From assembly GCA_003117195.1 (NCBI GenBank), contig BDSI01000025.1:1-64000 (forward strand): a DNA stretch of 64,000 bases, read 5' to 3'. This document shows positions 23,346-34,600 of this stretch, one piece after another; position 1 is the first letter of the stretch, and each line of letters starts with the position of its first letter. A program made the position numbers and the translations under genes. Source of the stretch: Eudorina sp. 2006-703-Eu-15. Taxonomy: Eukaryota; Chlorophyta; Chlorophyceae; Chlamydomonadales; Volvocaceae. The notes under the pieces are model-generated. The model saw only the letters and a program-made list of their open reading frames with translations. It had not been told where the DNA came from and did not search any database.

Positions 23346-25089
23346 AGAGCTGTCTGTTGTCTGTGAAACGGCAGGGGTACTCGATGTCTCTCCACCTGTT
23401 CAGAGCCAGAGCCAGATGGAGCAGAGCCAGAGCCAGTCTCTCCTTCCCCCTCTGGTGAGGCTCCAGCATCGCCCACATCCTCTTCGACCTCGACCTCCAG
23501 ACCTCCAGATCCCTCATCATCATTGGTTTCCTCTTCCTCGGTGTCAGAATCAATGTCTTCTATCAGCGGGGGTGGTGCATCCTCATCACTCGCATCCGCC
23601 AAGACATACTGCTTGCTTGGGCACTTCGCGTCATCCGCCCAGCCAACCTTCGATTCATCGAAAACCACATCACGAGCCACCTTCACACGCCCATCAGGCA
23701 ACATAATACGGTACGCTTTCGTACCTTCATAACCCACGAATACACCCTTTGCGGACATAGGATCCAACTTGCTCCGCTCGGTATCAGGCACACGCATGAA
23801 GGCTTGGCAGCCAAAAACACGCAGGTTGGACACATCCGGCACTTTACCATAGAACCGCTGAAACGGCGTGCCTTCCAGGCCACGTACGGGTGACCGGTTC
23901 CACAGATGGTTAGCAGTGCTGACCGCGAAGGACCACATCTCCGTAGGCAGCTTGCTTTCCTGCAGCATCACACGCGCCTTCTGCATCAGGGTCCTATTTA
24001 GGTGCTCCGCCCGCCCATTTTGTTGCGGTGAGTACGGCGCGGACTTCTGATGCGCAATGCCTTTGCTCGCATAGTACCCACCCAACTCTTGATTCAGGTA
24101 CTCACGGCCACGATCAGTCCGCACCTCCTTCACCTTCCGTCCTGACTGGTTTTCCAATAAGTTCAGCGTCTGCTGCACCGCCGAAACTGCCTCCTTTTTG
24201 GTCTTCAGAAAGCACACTGCAGACAATCCTGAGTAATCGTCAAGAAACGTAGCCACGTACTGACTTCCACCTTGCGACTCCACGGACATCGGGCCACATA
24301 GGTCCATGTGCACCAACTCCAGGCATTGTTCTGCACGCGAGTCATTATCTGGGAACGGTTTGCGCGGGTGGGAGGACATCACACACTCCGCACACAGGGA
24401 CGTACCCAACTCTCGGAAACGATCCGGTAACACATCAATACCATGAACCATCTCCTCTTCCACCAACCTCGCGACATTATAATAGCTGAGGTGACCTAGG
24501 CGCGAGTGCCAGAGTTTCGCGCGATCACGGACAGGCAACACTGCAGCAACTGGTTTGCCTTGTGTACCCCTGCATATTTCTTCAGCCCGGACCGCGTACA
24601 CCGAGGACTTGCAGCAGGCCTCGAAGTACCAGTCTTCTCGCTGGTGGAACACACTCATCACCGTCCCTTGTCCCGAGTATTCTGCACCTCTTGCCGCAAG
24701 CTGTTTCAAGGAGATGAGTCGGAAATGAAATTCCGGCACATGGAACACCCCCTTCACCTTGATGGTAACAGGCTCCCCAGGCTTATCCATGCGAAACGAG
24801 TGCAGGGTCTTGGACGAGTCGATCCGCAACACAATGTCCCCATACCCTACGGCATAGAAAGGCTTTCCCCCAACTGGTGTGAGAGCAACAGGCTCCTCCA
24901 ACTCACGATAATCGAGCAAACTATCCTTGTCGGGCGTCACATGATAATACGATCCCGAATCAACAAACCAGACCCGTTTCCCATCTGAGACAGAGCCCGA
25001 TTTGTCACACAAGAACGTCTGCCCCTTCGTCTGCAGCACAACCATTGCTGCAGGCTGAATCACGTCCATGCCCCACTCACGCTCTAACG

Positions 25090-25330
25090 CGTTCACGTCC
25101 TCCAACAATTTCCCGTTGACGTCTCCCCATGGCAGATCCACCTCCAATGGGTTTGCCTCGTACTTCTTGATGCATACAGCCTCGTACATCGCCACACCAA
25201 GCGACCAGACGTCCAGGCCGAGCTCGCCGGTGCTCTGATCCTGTGGGATGGTCGTGATTCCGACAGCATGGGCCATTTGGAGCAGCTTCTCCACACTCGA
25301 CCCCCAGTCGGACACCTCAGCTCCACGTGC
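25090..25330 (-). other. Protein-kinase-like fragment inside Copia gag-pol
   Basis: Between the zinc knuckles and the protease, the reading frame contains ELGLDVWSLGVAMYEAV (about 25,176-25,225). This matches subdomain IX of eukaryotic protein kinases (D-x-W-S-x-G-V, with a following Y-E). The surrounding 80 residues read as a short kinase C-lobe piece with no catalytic loop or ATP site. Copia elements do not normally carry this, so I infer capture of a host exon. A chance match is possible because only the D-x-W-S-x-G core is diagnostic. Confidence 0.5.
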
Positions 25331-25371
25331 GTCGTAGTCCCACGCCGCACCGTTTAGTCCCGACCGATTTA

Positions 25372-25712
25372 TTGGCGGCTCTATTGCCGCCGCCGCGCTC
25401 TCCTCGCGCGGCTCGTCGGTTGGCGGCTTCATTGCCGCCGCCGCGCTCTCCTCGCGCGGCACCTCGGTTGGCGGCTCCATTGCCGCCGCCGCGCTCTCCT
25501 CGCGCGGCACCTCGGTTGGCGGCTCCATTGCCGCCGCCGCGCTCTCCTCGCGCGGCACCTCGGTTGGCGGCTCCATTGCCGCCGCCGCGCTCTCCTCGCG
25601 CGGCACCTCGATTGGCGGCTCCATTGCTGCTGCCGCGCTCTCCTCGCGCGGCACCTCGATTGGCGGCTCCATTGCCGCCGCCACGCTCTCCTCGCGCGGC
25701 ACCTCGACGCGC
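25372..25712 (-). repeat. 48-bp coding repeat, seven copies, in Copia gag-pol
   Basis: The unit encodes EVPREESAAAAMEPPT with small changes and stays in frame through all seven copies. The terminal copies are the most divergent (a Val for Ala at one end; DEPREES and an Ile for Met at the other). It lies just upstream of the kinase-like fragment and forms an acidic Ala/Pro-rich linker. Confidence 0.9.
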
Positions 25713-26430
25713 ATCTCGACCATGTCGACGTCGTCATCGTACGGCATATCACCCGACGGCTCCCAGGACCCGACCGCAGCCTCCTCCTGCGATTCGGAGC
25801 CCTTCTCCTCTGCCGTCTTGGTCTTCACCAGTGACTCCTTCAGCTCCTCAGCCATCTGCAGCGGAAAAACCAGAAACACTGGGCTGTCCTTCGGGAACGA
25901 GTCCTCGTCATCCTGGTCCTTCTTCTCGTCACGCCACTTTGGTGCGCTCCAGCACTGCGCCAGCGAGTGGCCAGTCTTCTTGCAGTGAGTGCAGAAGGCC
26001 TTGTTCTCCTGCTTAGGCTTCTTGCAATCCTGCGAACGGTGGCCTCGCTGCCCACAGTTAAAGCACCGGCCTCTGAACTCGCCGCGGCTACCGCTTGCCT
26101 TGTTTCCACTGTCATCTTCGCGGCCCTTGTTGTTGCTGTTGCCGGCGGGACGCCCACGTCCAGCGTAGAGTGACACGGTTGTCGACTCAGACGTTGACGC
26201 CTCGACCTGTTGCTCGACCAACAGCAACTTGGGCTCCAGCTCATCAAGCGTTTCCGGCATCTTGATGGCGAAGAAGGACTTCGTGTAGTCTCCGTAGCTG
26301 GGTGGGAGACCCTGCAAGGCGAGGCTGACCTGATTTGGGCCAGACACCTCCTCCTTGCATTCCTTGAGCTCCTTAACAAGGTCCCTGATCTTCTTGATGT
26401 AGCTGCGAACGTCATCTTTGGGCAGCATTT

Positions 26431-26748
26431 TCACCCTTTGAAGTTCCGCCCAGATGACTGGTCGGCGAGGGTCATCAGATCCTTGTAGCGCTTCTCAAGT
26501 GCTTCATACAGCTTGATGACGTCGGGGTTGCCCTCGTAGAGATCTAAGTCGTTGTCGTCCAGAAGATTGACTATGGCCGCCCGAGCGAGATCATGAGTGG
26601 CCGTCGCATCACGTGCCTTTGTGAGCGCATCGCCTGCCTTGGCCGCTATAATTGCAGCCTTCGATCTCACAAGCCATACCGACCTATTCTGTATCGTCAA
26701 CTTCTGGTTATAAACCGCACGAACTGGCGTATCCATTTCGTCACTCAT
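26431..26748 (-). pseudogene. Copia gag, N-terminal part
   Basis: The frame starts with an ATG at 26,748, only 18 bp inside the 5' LTR, and encodes 105 residues of a Copia-type gag. It has an early LTIQNRSVWLVRSKAA (the usual N-terminal gag region) and then DPL-type helices with ALEKRYKDLM. It ends by frame change rather than at a natural gag terminus: the next frame continues the same domain with MLPKDDVRSYIKKIRDLV. Confidence 0.85.
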
Positions 26749-26766
26749 GAGTCGGGGCTCATAACC
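26749..26766 (-). other. Copia primer binding site complementary to an internal tRNA-Met segment
   Basis: On the minus strand, the 18 bp directly after the 5' LTR read GGTTATGAGCCCCGACTC. This is close to the Drosophila copia site GGTTATGGGCCCAGTC, which pairs with the anticodon region of initiator tRNA-Met rather than the 3' end. Priming by a cleaved half-tRNA is therefore likely. The gag ATG follows immediately, so the leader consists only of this site. Confidence 0.65.
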
Positions 26767-26998
26767 TGTTGTATTATATGCTTGCTTCCATGAGCTGTGG
26801 ACCTTTGGTGCTTACTGCTTCCGAGCCGTTACTCGAGCGTCACTTGCGCATTCTGTTACACAACTAAGGAAATGTCTCCATTGGACACAGATAAAAGAGC
26901 CATGTGGTACAGATGCATCTGGTACTGCGACCACAAACGAGCTCAGCACAGCACGGAGGTCTGACTGGAATACCCTGTTAGGCTATTTTATAACAACA
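26767..26998 (-). repeat. Copia 5' LTR (232 bp)
   Basis: Right-hand LTR, bounded by TGTTG and CAACA. Compared with the other LTR it lacks 2 bp near the GGAAATG stretch and has about 6 extra bp near 26,910. It should contain the element promoter on the minus strand. Confidence 0.95.
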
Positions 26999-27329
26999 GA
27001 AACTATTATTAAATGACTATCGCTGTTATAGTGCACAGCATTCACAGGCGTTAAGGCATTCCAGACCCGTCCAAGTAAGGAAACGTTCTCGTTCAGGTCG
27101 ACAAGAGCTGAGCGTGAACTGACATATGCGTCCTTTTAAGTAGATTGGATTTTTTTTTATTATTAGAAATTTAGTAAACTGATTCACGCATGCTTGCTTT
27201 GCGGTTGTGGAGAGAAGAAAACATTGTCCATCAGCTGGTACTGACGTATTTTGCTGGAGTAAATTACGAACAGTGCTGTCCTACGTATATTCGGATACAA
27301 TGGATGCAGTCGTCTCTGTTGGAATTTCT

Positions 27330-27785
27330 GACAGGCTCGGTGCGCGCACGGATCGGTGCGCGCACCGAGCCGTACTTTGCGGCCGCCTGCCCAGCGGTCG
27401 TTTCCCTCCCAGCAACATCTGCCAGGAGGACCCTGATCGTACATTATCAATGCAAATAACAATTCTACGAATCATCGAGATAAGTACGGACATGAGGCAG
27501 ATCCGTGAAACTGGGCTCGGTGCGCGCACCGAGCCGTGCTTTGTGGCCTCCTGTCCCCAACGGCCGGATCCCGGTGCCTGTTGGGCGGCACCTGTGGAAT
27601 CTTCATTCTTAGCGCCAACATTACATTTGTTGATCTGTACGTAGAGACAAGTGCGGGCACGACGCACATCCCTGAAACTGGGCTCGGTGCGCGTACGGAT
27701 ACGGATCGGTGCGCGCACCGAGCCCAGAAACCGCGTCATTTTTCGGTGCGCGCACCGAGCCCACTTCTGAGGCCGTTTCCTTACT
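27330..27785 (+). repeat. Tandem repeat with 22-bp perfect palindromes
   Basis: Two to three units of roughly 165-175 bp are present. Each begins with a GGCTCGGTGCGCGCACCGAGCC-type palindrome (near 27,338-27,375, 27,513-27,534, 27,682-27,722 and 27,743-27,762; some are extended by insertions such as CGGATCG). The palindrome is followed by CGTGCTTTGTGGCC or a near match. Each unit ends with a purine-rich CCGTGAAACTGG or CCCTGAAACTGG. The palindrome can form a stable hairpin in single strands. There is no coding capacity. Confidence 0.8.
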
Positions 27786-27799
27786 GGTCGCCTAACGGT

Positions 27800-27935
27800 G
27801 AATAGACCATCTATAGACGGGTCGTCTATAGACGAACCCATCCGTCGTCTAAAAGAGACGTCTGATGGGCGACTATAGACGAGTCGTCTATATGTCATAT
27901 ACGATATATATATATATATCGTCTATAGATACGTC
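27800..27935. repeat. CGTCTATAGACG hairpin cluster
   Basis: The palindrome CGTCTATAGACG and near copies occur several times, in both halves of an imperfect inverted repeat centred near 27,855 (GTCTATAGACGAACCCATC and GATGGGCGACTATAGAC). An AT dinucleotide stretch follows at 27,904-27,920. It looks like a small hairpin element or a relic of one; no target duplication could be fixed. Confidence 0.6.
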
Positions 27936-28571
27936 TCCATTTTACAGACGGAATCATAACAACAGCAACGAAACCGGTCGGTGGTTGGTCGGTGGTGGGT
28001 CGGTCGGTCGGGGGTCGGTCGGGGGTCGGTCAGGGGTCGTTCGTGGTCGGTCAGGGGTCGATCCGCCAGATGTACATACAGACATGGACCCTGTAGCAAC
28101 ACGGCCTTCCACCCACGAGGACGTCTCAGCCCCGCTCTTACAAAAGTCCGAGTCTTTTACATGCCATAAACCACACACCACACCGTCCAAGCATTCAAGT
28201 CCAGCTTTCAGCTGGTGCACACCAGTCGCACTCTGGGAAAAACTTGGTTCGTAAGATGCCACCCGGTTCGTTTCATGAAACGACAGCCTTGGTAACGAAT
28301 GAAACTACTTCATTATGGTGCTGGGCACTGACAACGAACCCAAGTTACGAAAAGTAATCAACTGGTCAGCACCGCCGGGGGTATCAGGCCGTGTGCCCCG
28401 ACATGCCCACCCGGCATGGGGCCACGACAGGAAAAGCCTAAAAGTCTCCATCCAGAGCAACCTGGCCATCCGAGATCTTACAGTAGCAGCTCTCTTGCCG
28501 TTGCTGTAAACACTGCAACCGCCACCGGCCACCAAGCGGCCCCTTAGGTATACTTCTAGGCACTCAACCTC
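27936..28571. other. Interval without a gene
   Basis: It contains a GGTCGGTGG/GGGGTCGGTC simple repeat (27,975-28,065) and unique sequence leading to the 3' end of MPP10. No gene is visible. Confidence 0.6.
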
Positions 28572-28576
28572 TTACA
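28572..28576 (-). promoter_or_regulatory. TGTAA polyadenylation signal of MPP10
   Basis: TGTAA on the minus strand, 119 bp beyond the MPP10 stop codon. TGTAA is the standard green-algal poly(A) signal. Confidence 0.6.
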
Positions 28577-28694
28577 GCTTTGAATGCCTGGATTACCTGG
28601 ACTGGCGGCATTCACACCATATTCACAGAGACCGATATGTATTACCTCCCCGGTCGATATTTGCGGGGCTGCCACGCCGGCGTTGCATCCGAAT

Positions 28695-31600
28695 TCAGAG
28701 CTTGAACAAAACGGCACCCTTCTTGCCCGCCTCCTGACCCCCTCCGGTCGCCTTTTTCTTGAGCTCTCGGGCGACCTTGCCCACACCGCCACCCGCCGCT
28801 GCCGCTGCCGCTGCCTGTTGTTCCGCCGCCAGCTTGGCGAACACCGCAGAGCTGTTGCCCAGGTCGGTGCGGCCGTGCCGGCCGGCGCCTGCACCCTCCG
28901 CCAGCTTGACACCCTTGCCCGCCACCACCTGCAGTCAGTGTGTGTGTGTGTGTGTATGCAGAGGCCGGTGTTGTGTGTTTAGATAAGAGACCCGCCCGAC
29001 CCATACCAAGCACTGTGCTGGGCGTGATTATGTACCACAACGGGAGAGCATGGGACGAGACGAGCAGGACGGCCGCTGAGAGGGCACAGCACTGGTCGGT
29101 TGGGAGGGGGCTGCTGCAAGTCATCATCGGCCCTCCGCTCACACGCCTCGGACCCCTGACGATGTGAACAGCTTCCTACCTGCTCGGGTAATGCAACACA
29201 CAGCGGCAACCACGTCCCCGACTATGGAGTATGTGACCGCCAACTCCCCAACCCTCCTCGTATTCCTGACTTTCCCACTTCACGTCCCGCCGCGCTCCGT
29301 ACACATCCGGTCCCCCACTCCCCCACCTCGACCTCAACCTCGACTGTCCAGTCCAGACACACTCGCCGAACAGCACCCACTCACCATCACGCCACCCCAG
29401 GGCCACCGCACGCCGTCCCGGCCCAAGTCCCTCCAGACAGATCTCAGGCCCCTGCCCTCAGCCTTTCCCGTCCCAGCCCTCCCTCCTGGCCGGCTCCGCC
29501 CCAACCTCCGGTGAGCCCACCCACCCACCTTGCTGTCCGACTTGCGCCCCACCACCGCCGCCGTGCCGCCCTCCGCCACCGCCTTTGCCCTGCGCTCCTC
29601 CTCCTTGGACGCCTCGCGCGCCTTCCGCTGCCGCTTCTTGCGAGCTCGCCGCTGTTTGCGCTCCTCCCTGTGGCAAGCAACAGGTGGCAGCACCACCGCA
29701 CCGCCCACGCGGAAACGTCTCTAGGTCAGCTCCTCAGCTCCCCACGTCCAGGTCCTCAGCTCCTCAGCTCCTCACGTCCTCACGTTCAGGTTTTTCTTTT
29801 TGATCCTCCTTCGCAGTTCCTCCGTCCGCAGCCTTACTGTGTATTTGGATACGTTTTTCTGGGCTGGGGCTGGGGCAGGGAAAGTCGTATGGCACACGGG
29901 CACTTCCCGCGCATTTTCTCTCGAGCTATGTATGCCCCTTGCTTGTCATGAATCATGCTCTGCCGGCCCACGAACCCACCCATACGCAAGGCACCCACAG
30001 GCCAGAGCACCCACACCCACTTGGTGAGCTCCCCCTCCGCCAGCGGACGTCCATCCTTCGCCCCTGGCTGGTAGACCTCCGACGGCAGCTGCATGGCGGC
30101 CTTGCTGACCGCCACCGGGGCGGCCTCCTCCATGGCGATTGCGGGAACCTGAGGGTGTTAGGGATTAGGGAGGCGCGGGAAGGAGGCCGGGCAAGCAGGC
30201 AGAGTGCAAGGCATCGAACGAACCCCCACGTGGGTGAGGCAGTCAGTATGTATCCAGCGGAAACAGGGAGAGGCGCAGCGAGGGGAAGGGGGTTAAAGTA
30301 AATAAGAAATATACCCAAAAGAACGAGCCCGGGCACACCCAGGGAGGGAGGGGGTAATGTGTGTGGGGGGGTAATGTGGGGAATGTGTGTGAGGGGAAAT
30401 GTGGTCAGCTTCCCCCACCACCGCCGCGACACTCCTCGTTCGCACCCCCTCACCCCCGCGCCCCCCGTACCACCCTTACCTCGCTGCGGACCGTCATGTC
30501 CTCCACCACCGGCTTTGGGGCGAAGTGGAAGCGGCACAACGCGTCCAGCTTGCCGCACAGCGCCTTGAACAGCGACCGCGCCTCCTGGCGCAACTTCTCG
30601 TCCTTGTCCTCCGCCGTACCACCTGCAACCTGCCGTACAAAGTCTTGCTCGTACAGCTCTCCCAGGCCCGACTTGGCCTTGGTGTCATCCAGCTCAATCG
30701 CCTTCTTCTTCGTCTCTAGAGGCTGCGGCACGACGCGTACGACATCGTCGAAGCGGCGGTCGGCAATTCGCTTACGGATCATGACCTCCAGGTCGGTGGT
30801 CATCTCCTCCGTCTGCACCGGCGCGGGCTTGGCTACAGCGGCGGGAAAAGGAAGCCCCCGCCAATGAGGGTGGGTGGATGGGACGTTGGAAGAGAGGGTG
30901 GTACGTTGGAGGGTTAAGTGGTGCGTGTTGAGCGGTAGGTGGGTAGTTCGGTCCAGGGGGATCAAGGTAAAGCGAGCTTCCGACTTGCCACTGGATTGCA
31001 GCAGTGCCGCGCACATGGTGACGGCGGTGGTGGTCGGGGGGAGGGGGGAGGTGAAATTGGTAGACAGGGGTCGGGGGAAGGGGGCCGGGGGGGGGGTCGA
31101 GGGGAGGAGGGAGGGGCCCGGGACCCCGGCGCACGACACGGCACCCCACCGTTGGTGTGTCATCAGCAATGGTGCCCCGGACAGGGCGGGCGCTGGGGGC
31201 GGTGCGCCGGTGGCCGTCAGCGGCAGACCCCCCCATAGCACGATTCGCATGTAGCCAGGCAGCCTTCCTTCAGGGGAGCGGCCCTGCCTCTACCGCTGTT
31301 TCTCCCCACCCACCGGTGGTCTCGAAGTCCATGTCCAGCTCCAGGGCGCTGTTGATCGGCCGCGAGCCCGCCGCGGCCTCCCCAGCCAGGAACCACGCCT
31401 TGTCCGCCAGCGCCTCCGCCTCCAGCTCGGCCACCCGCTCCTGGTGTGGGTGGTGGGGGTGGGGTGTCGGGTGGGGGTGGGGGTGGTGGGAGTGGGGGGT
31501 GGGGTGGGGGTGGGGTGGGGTTGGGGTGGGGGGGGTGGGTGGGGGGGCAAGGGGGTGGGGGTGGGGGTGGGGGGTAAGGGGGTGGAGTGGGGTGCATGGG

Positions 31601-34600
31601 TCAAAAGGGGGTGGGTATAGGCAATTGGCAGACATATTCAAACTGCGTTGCTGCCAATGAGAGCAGAGGTCCGATGAAGACCCCCCGGGGGGAAAGGGGG
31701 GGTGGCACATTGCCATGGCCGCCGGGCGGGGGGGGTCTGGACGCTATGAATGGATGTGCCCTAGCGACGGATGAGATGAGCCCATCTGGGTGGTTGGGGA
31801 GGTGGTTGGGGTGGTTGGGGAGGTGGTTGGGGAGGTGGTTGGGAAGGCGCCAATGGATTCCTGGGATCCTGCGCTACCGGTGCGGCTATCCGCACACGCA
31901 CACGCACAGTACGGCCGTGCTGGTAATGGAGGAAAAGAGACGATGGGTGGCGCGGGCCGTTCGTTGTACGACATATTACTGGACGGGCCCCCACGCGTGA
32001 TGCCGTACGGCCGAGTCCCTGCCCCCCGACCCGACGTCCAAACGCGTGCACACTAAAGAAAGAAAGCGACCCGCGGGTCAGAGCCAGCGGCCCACCGCTC
32101 CTCCCCCCTCCCCTTTTGTCAATAATATTAGACAGTGAAGTCGCGAGAAAAAAATCACCGATTGCGAAGTACTTGTCTCCCCGTCCCTCCTCCCTGCCCC
32201 CACCCGCCATCCGCCCACTTGACCCCGCCGCGCTGTCGCACCTGCAACCGGGCCAGACGCTTTTCGTGGGCAGACATGGCCGCTTGCTGCTGCTGCTGCT
32301 GCTGCCTTCGCTTAGTCGCGGGCTGCCGCTCCGCAGGGCCCCCCGGGTCGCCGTCACGAGGACCTGGCGGCAATAGGGTGGTTGATTAGTTAGTAATTGG
32401 TTGGTTAGGGCAACGAACAACACATCCGGATCAGGCAAGGTGTGTGCAACAGAAGGATCCCGACGGCGGCGGCACCTTGGTCTCCATCCCAGCAAGGGCG
32501 TGTGGTGGAAACGAGTGGAGCGACGGAGGCGAAACAACACTGCGGGGTGTCTGTCTTAACGGCGCACTTGCGCCGGCGGCCTCTGCACCGCGAGCCCCTC
32601 CTCTCCTCGGGGCTGTGGACCCAACCACCCTCACGTTCCCCTGGGGCAGAGCAGGTGCTGTGCCTGGGTGCCCGCCGTCCCGTGGGTCACACAGCCCGCG
32701 CGCCGTCCCGTGGGTCACACAGCCTCGACCCCAAAGGCACGCTTGCGCCATGGATCCCCGGCCACCCACCCGCGTCTTTCCCCGACCGTCGCCGCGCCGC
32801 ACCGCCGTCCTCCTCGTCTCCCTCCATGTCATCCTCCTCGCCGTCCTCGTCCACGTCCGAATCATCCCCGCCGTACAGGAGGCCGCCGCGGCGGCCACCA
32901 CGCTTCCCAGCCCCTTCGCCATCCTTGCCGTCATCGTCGTCGTCGTCATCGCTTTCATCCTCGTCGCCCTCTTCATCATCCTCATCAGCGCCGCCGCCCC
33001 CAAAGAAGTCCTGGTATCGAATCCCGGAGGCGTCCTTGCCCTTTTTCTTGCCTTCAGAGTTGGACGACAACGGGAGGGGGGCGGAGCGGGGAGAATGCAG
33101 GGGCGGAGCGGGGAGAATGCAGGGGCGGAGCGGGGAGGTGGCCGGGTAGGAGGAGAGGGGTTTAAAAAGGAGGGGGCCGGGGAGAGGGAGAGATGGGCAG
33201 ATGTGGGCGATGATAATGATGACCAGGTCTATGGCGCCCAAAGCCTTACATGGCTGTAGCACCAGCCCTGGTACAACTGCACGCGTCTTGAAGTACATCA
33301 TGTTTTGAAGCACACATAGCAGCCACCGAAGAACCAGCCCCCTCCCCCCTCCGTCCTTGTCCCTCCCCCCTTTCCCCTAGGACCCCGCCCCCGCCCCCAC
33401 CCAATCCCACTTACCCCCCGACCCCCACCCCGACCCCCCACCCCGACCCCCACGCGATCCCACCCCCACCAGCTGCCGCGGCGGTGTTGCTGAGCAGCCT
33501 CTCCATCGCCGCCTCCTCGTCGTCGCTGTCGTCGAGGCCTGAGGTCGCGGTGCGCCGCATGATCACACCACAGCACAGCACAGCACAGCACAGCACAGCA
33601 CGGCAAGGCAAAGTCAAAGGGGGGCAACACACGTCTCGGAGGGTTGAGGAGCGCCGCGACGGCCTAGGGCCCGAGGGCAAGGGCCCGAGGGCTAGGGCCC
33701 GAGGGCTAGGGCTCGAGCAGGTGGCGGGAGAGGAGGGGGGGAGGAGGGGGGTCCAGGAGGAGGGGCCTCCAGGGCAGCAGCGGCTGCCGGCCGGGCGGCT
33801 GACGGCCCTGCGCCAGCCCGCACCGACTAGGCACCAGGGTGGCCGGCCGCCGCCGTGGACAGCAAGGCCACCCCCTTCCTGATGCCCATCAAGACAGTGG
33901 GCGGCCCTCCACCCCTCCACCCCGGTGGCTCCATGCTGTCCCGGATGAGCCCCCGTACGGTAACCCCCTCCCCCTCTCCCGTCCCGATCCCCCACCAGTC
34001 GGTCATTCAATGCCATCGCCCCTTACAGCCCCTCCCCCTCCCCTCCCGCGGCCGTGCGTGCGCGTCGCCGCCGCGGCCACCCACCCACCTTCGAACAGGC
34101 CGGCATCGCCCTCATCGTCCTCCTCCTCCCCCTCCGCGCCCTCGCCCGCCCGGCCCATCAGCTCGTCGTCCTCGTCCCCCTCCTCGCTCCCCGCCATGGC
34201 CCGCCGCTCCGCATCCTCCACGTAGCGCTCCAGGTCGCTCAGCCGGAAGAAGCGGTCCTCCAGCCGCCCGTCTCCAGGGGGGGCCGAACGTCCGCCCGGC
34301 TTCCTGCCGCCGCGCGGCTCTGCAGAAGGCGGCAACAGCCGGACGTCATGGAAGGAGATATGACGTCCCGTCACGTCACCTCGCGGTACGGTACAGTACA
34401 TTACAGTACGGTACGGTACATGACGGTACGCGCGTGCACCCAAGGCGGGGAGGATGGTATGGCAACCGATTTGGGGAAAGGGAAGCAACAGCATCCCGGC
34501 AGCATCTCTGCAGCATCCTCCCAGCACTGTCGGCCGCGTGGGCAGGGGTGCGCAGCCACCAGAAATCAAGGACCCGCCGTGGGGCCCGCGCCTCCCTCCC

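Larger units (their letters stand above)
23346..26434 (-). pseudogene. Copia gag C-terminus, captured segment, protease and integrase
   Basis: The frame runs from the second half of gag to just past integrase. It has two CCHC zinc knuckles (CFNCGQRGHRSQDC near 26,055 and CTHCKKTGHSLAQC near 25,975). These are followed by an acidic region, seven 16-residue repeats, a kinase-like fragment and the protease site WFVDSGSYYHVTP. The integrase zinc region begins LWHSRLGHLSYYN, and the catalytic core contains HMDLCGPM, TFLDDYSGLS and SPQQNGRAE. After integrase comes a Gly/Ser-rich acidic linker in which the frame slips before the TRIM. The 5' edge overlaps the end of the first gag frame by four bases, so gag is split by a frame change at AAAGGGTGA. 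In a normal Copia element gag and pol form one frame, so this is a lesion or, less likely, a recoding site. Confidence 0.9.
20959..26998 (-). mobile_element. Copia (Ty1/copia) LTR retrotransposon, Osser-like, full length but damaged
   Basis: Two LTRs beginning TGTTG and ending CAACA on the plus strand bound the element, with a perfect 5-bp target duplication GAAAC (20954-20958 and 26999-27003). Gene order on the minus strand is gag, protease, integrase, reverse transcriptase, RNase H, which defines Copia. The LTRs differ by about one substitution, a 2-bp indel and a change of about 6 bp, so insertion is fairly recent. The coding region is broken by a frame change inside gag (26,434), another in the linker after integrase (near 23,390) and a nested TRIM (22,934-23,345). 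This copy therefore cannot make a full polyprotein unless the frame changes are sequencing errors. Resemblance to Volvox Osser is inferred from host type and domain order, not from alignment. Confidence 0.95.

Noticed and set aside
25327..26016. 229-codon plus-strand Pro/Arg-rich frame
   Set aside because: It is the antisense of the seven in-frame gag-pol repeats.
32442..33259. Plus-strand frames opposite MPP10 exons (235-271 codons)
   Set aside because: They are antisense shadows of the acidic MPP10 exon; the MPP10 motifs and phase-perfect splicing are on the minus strand.
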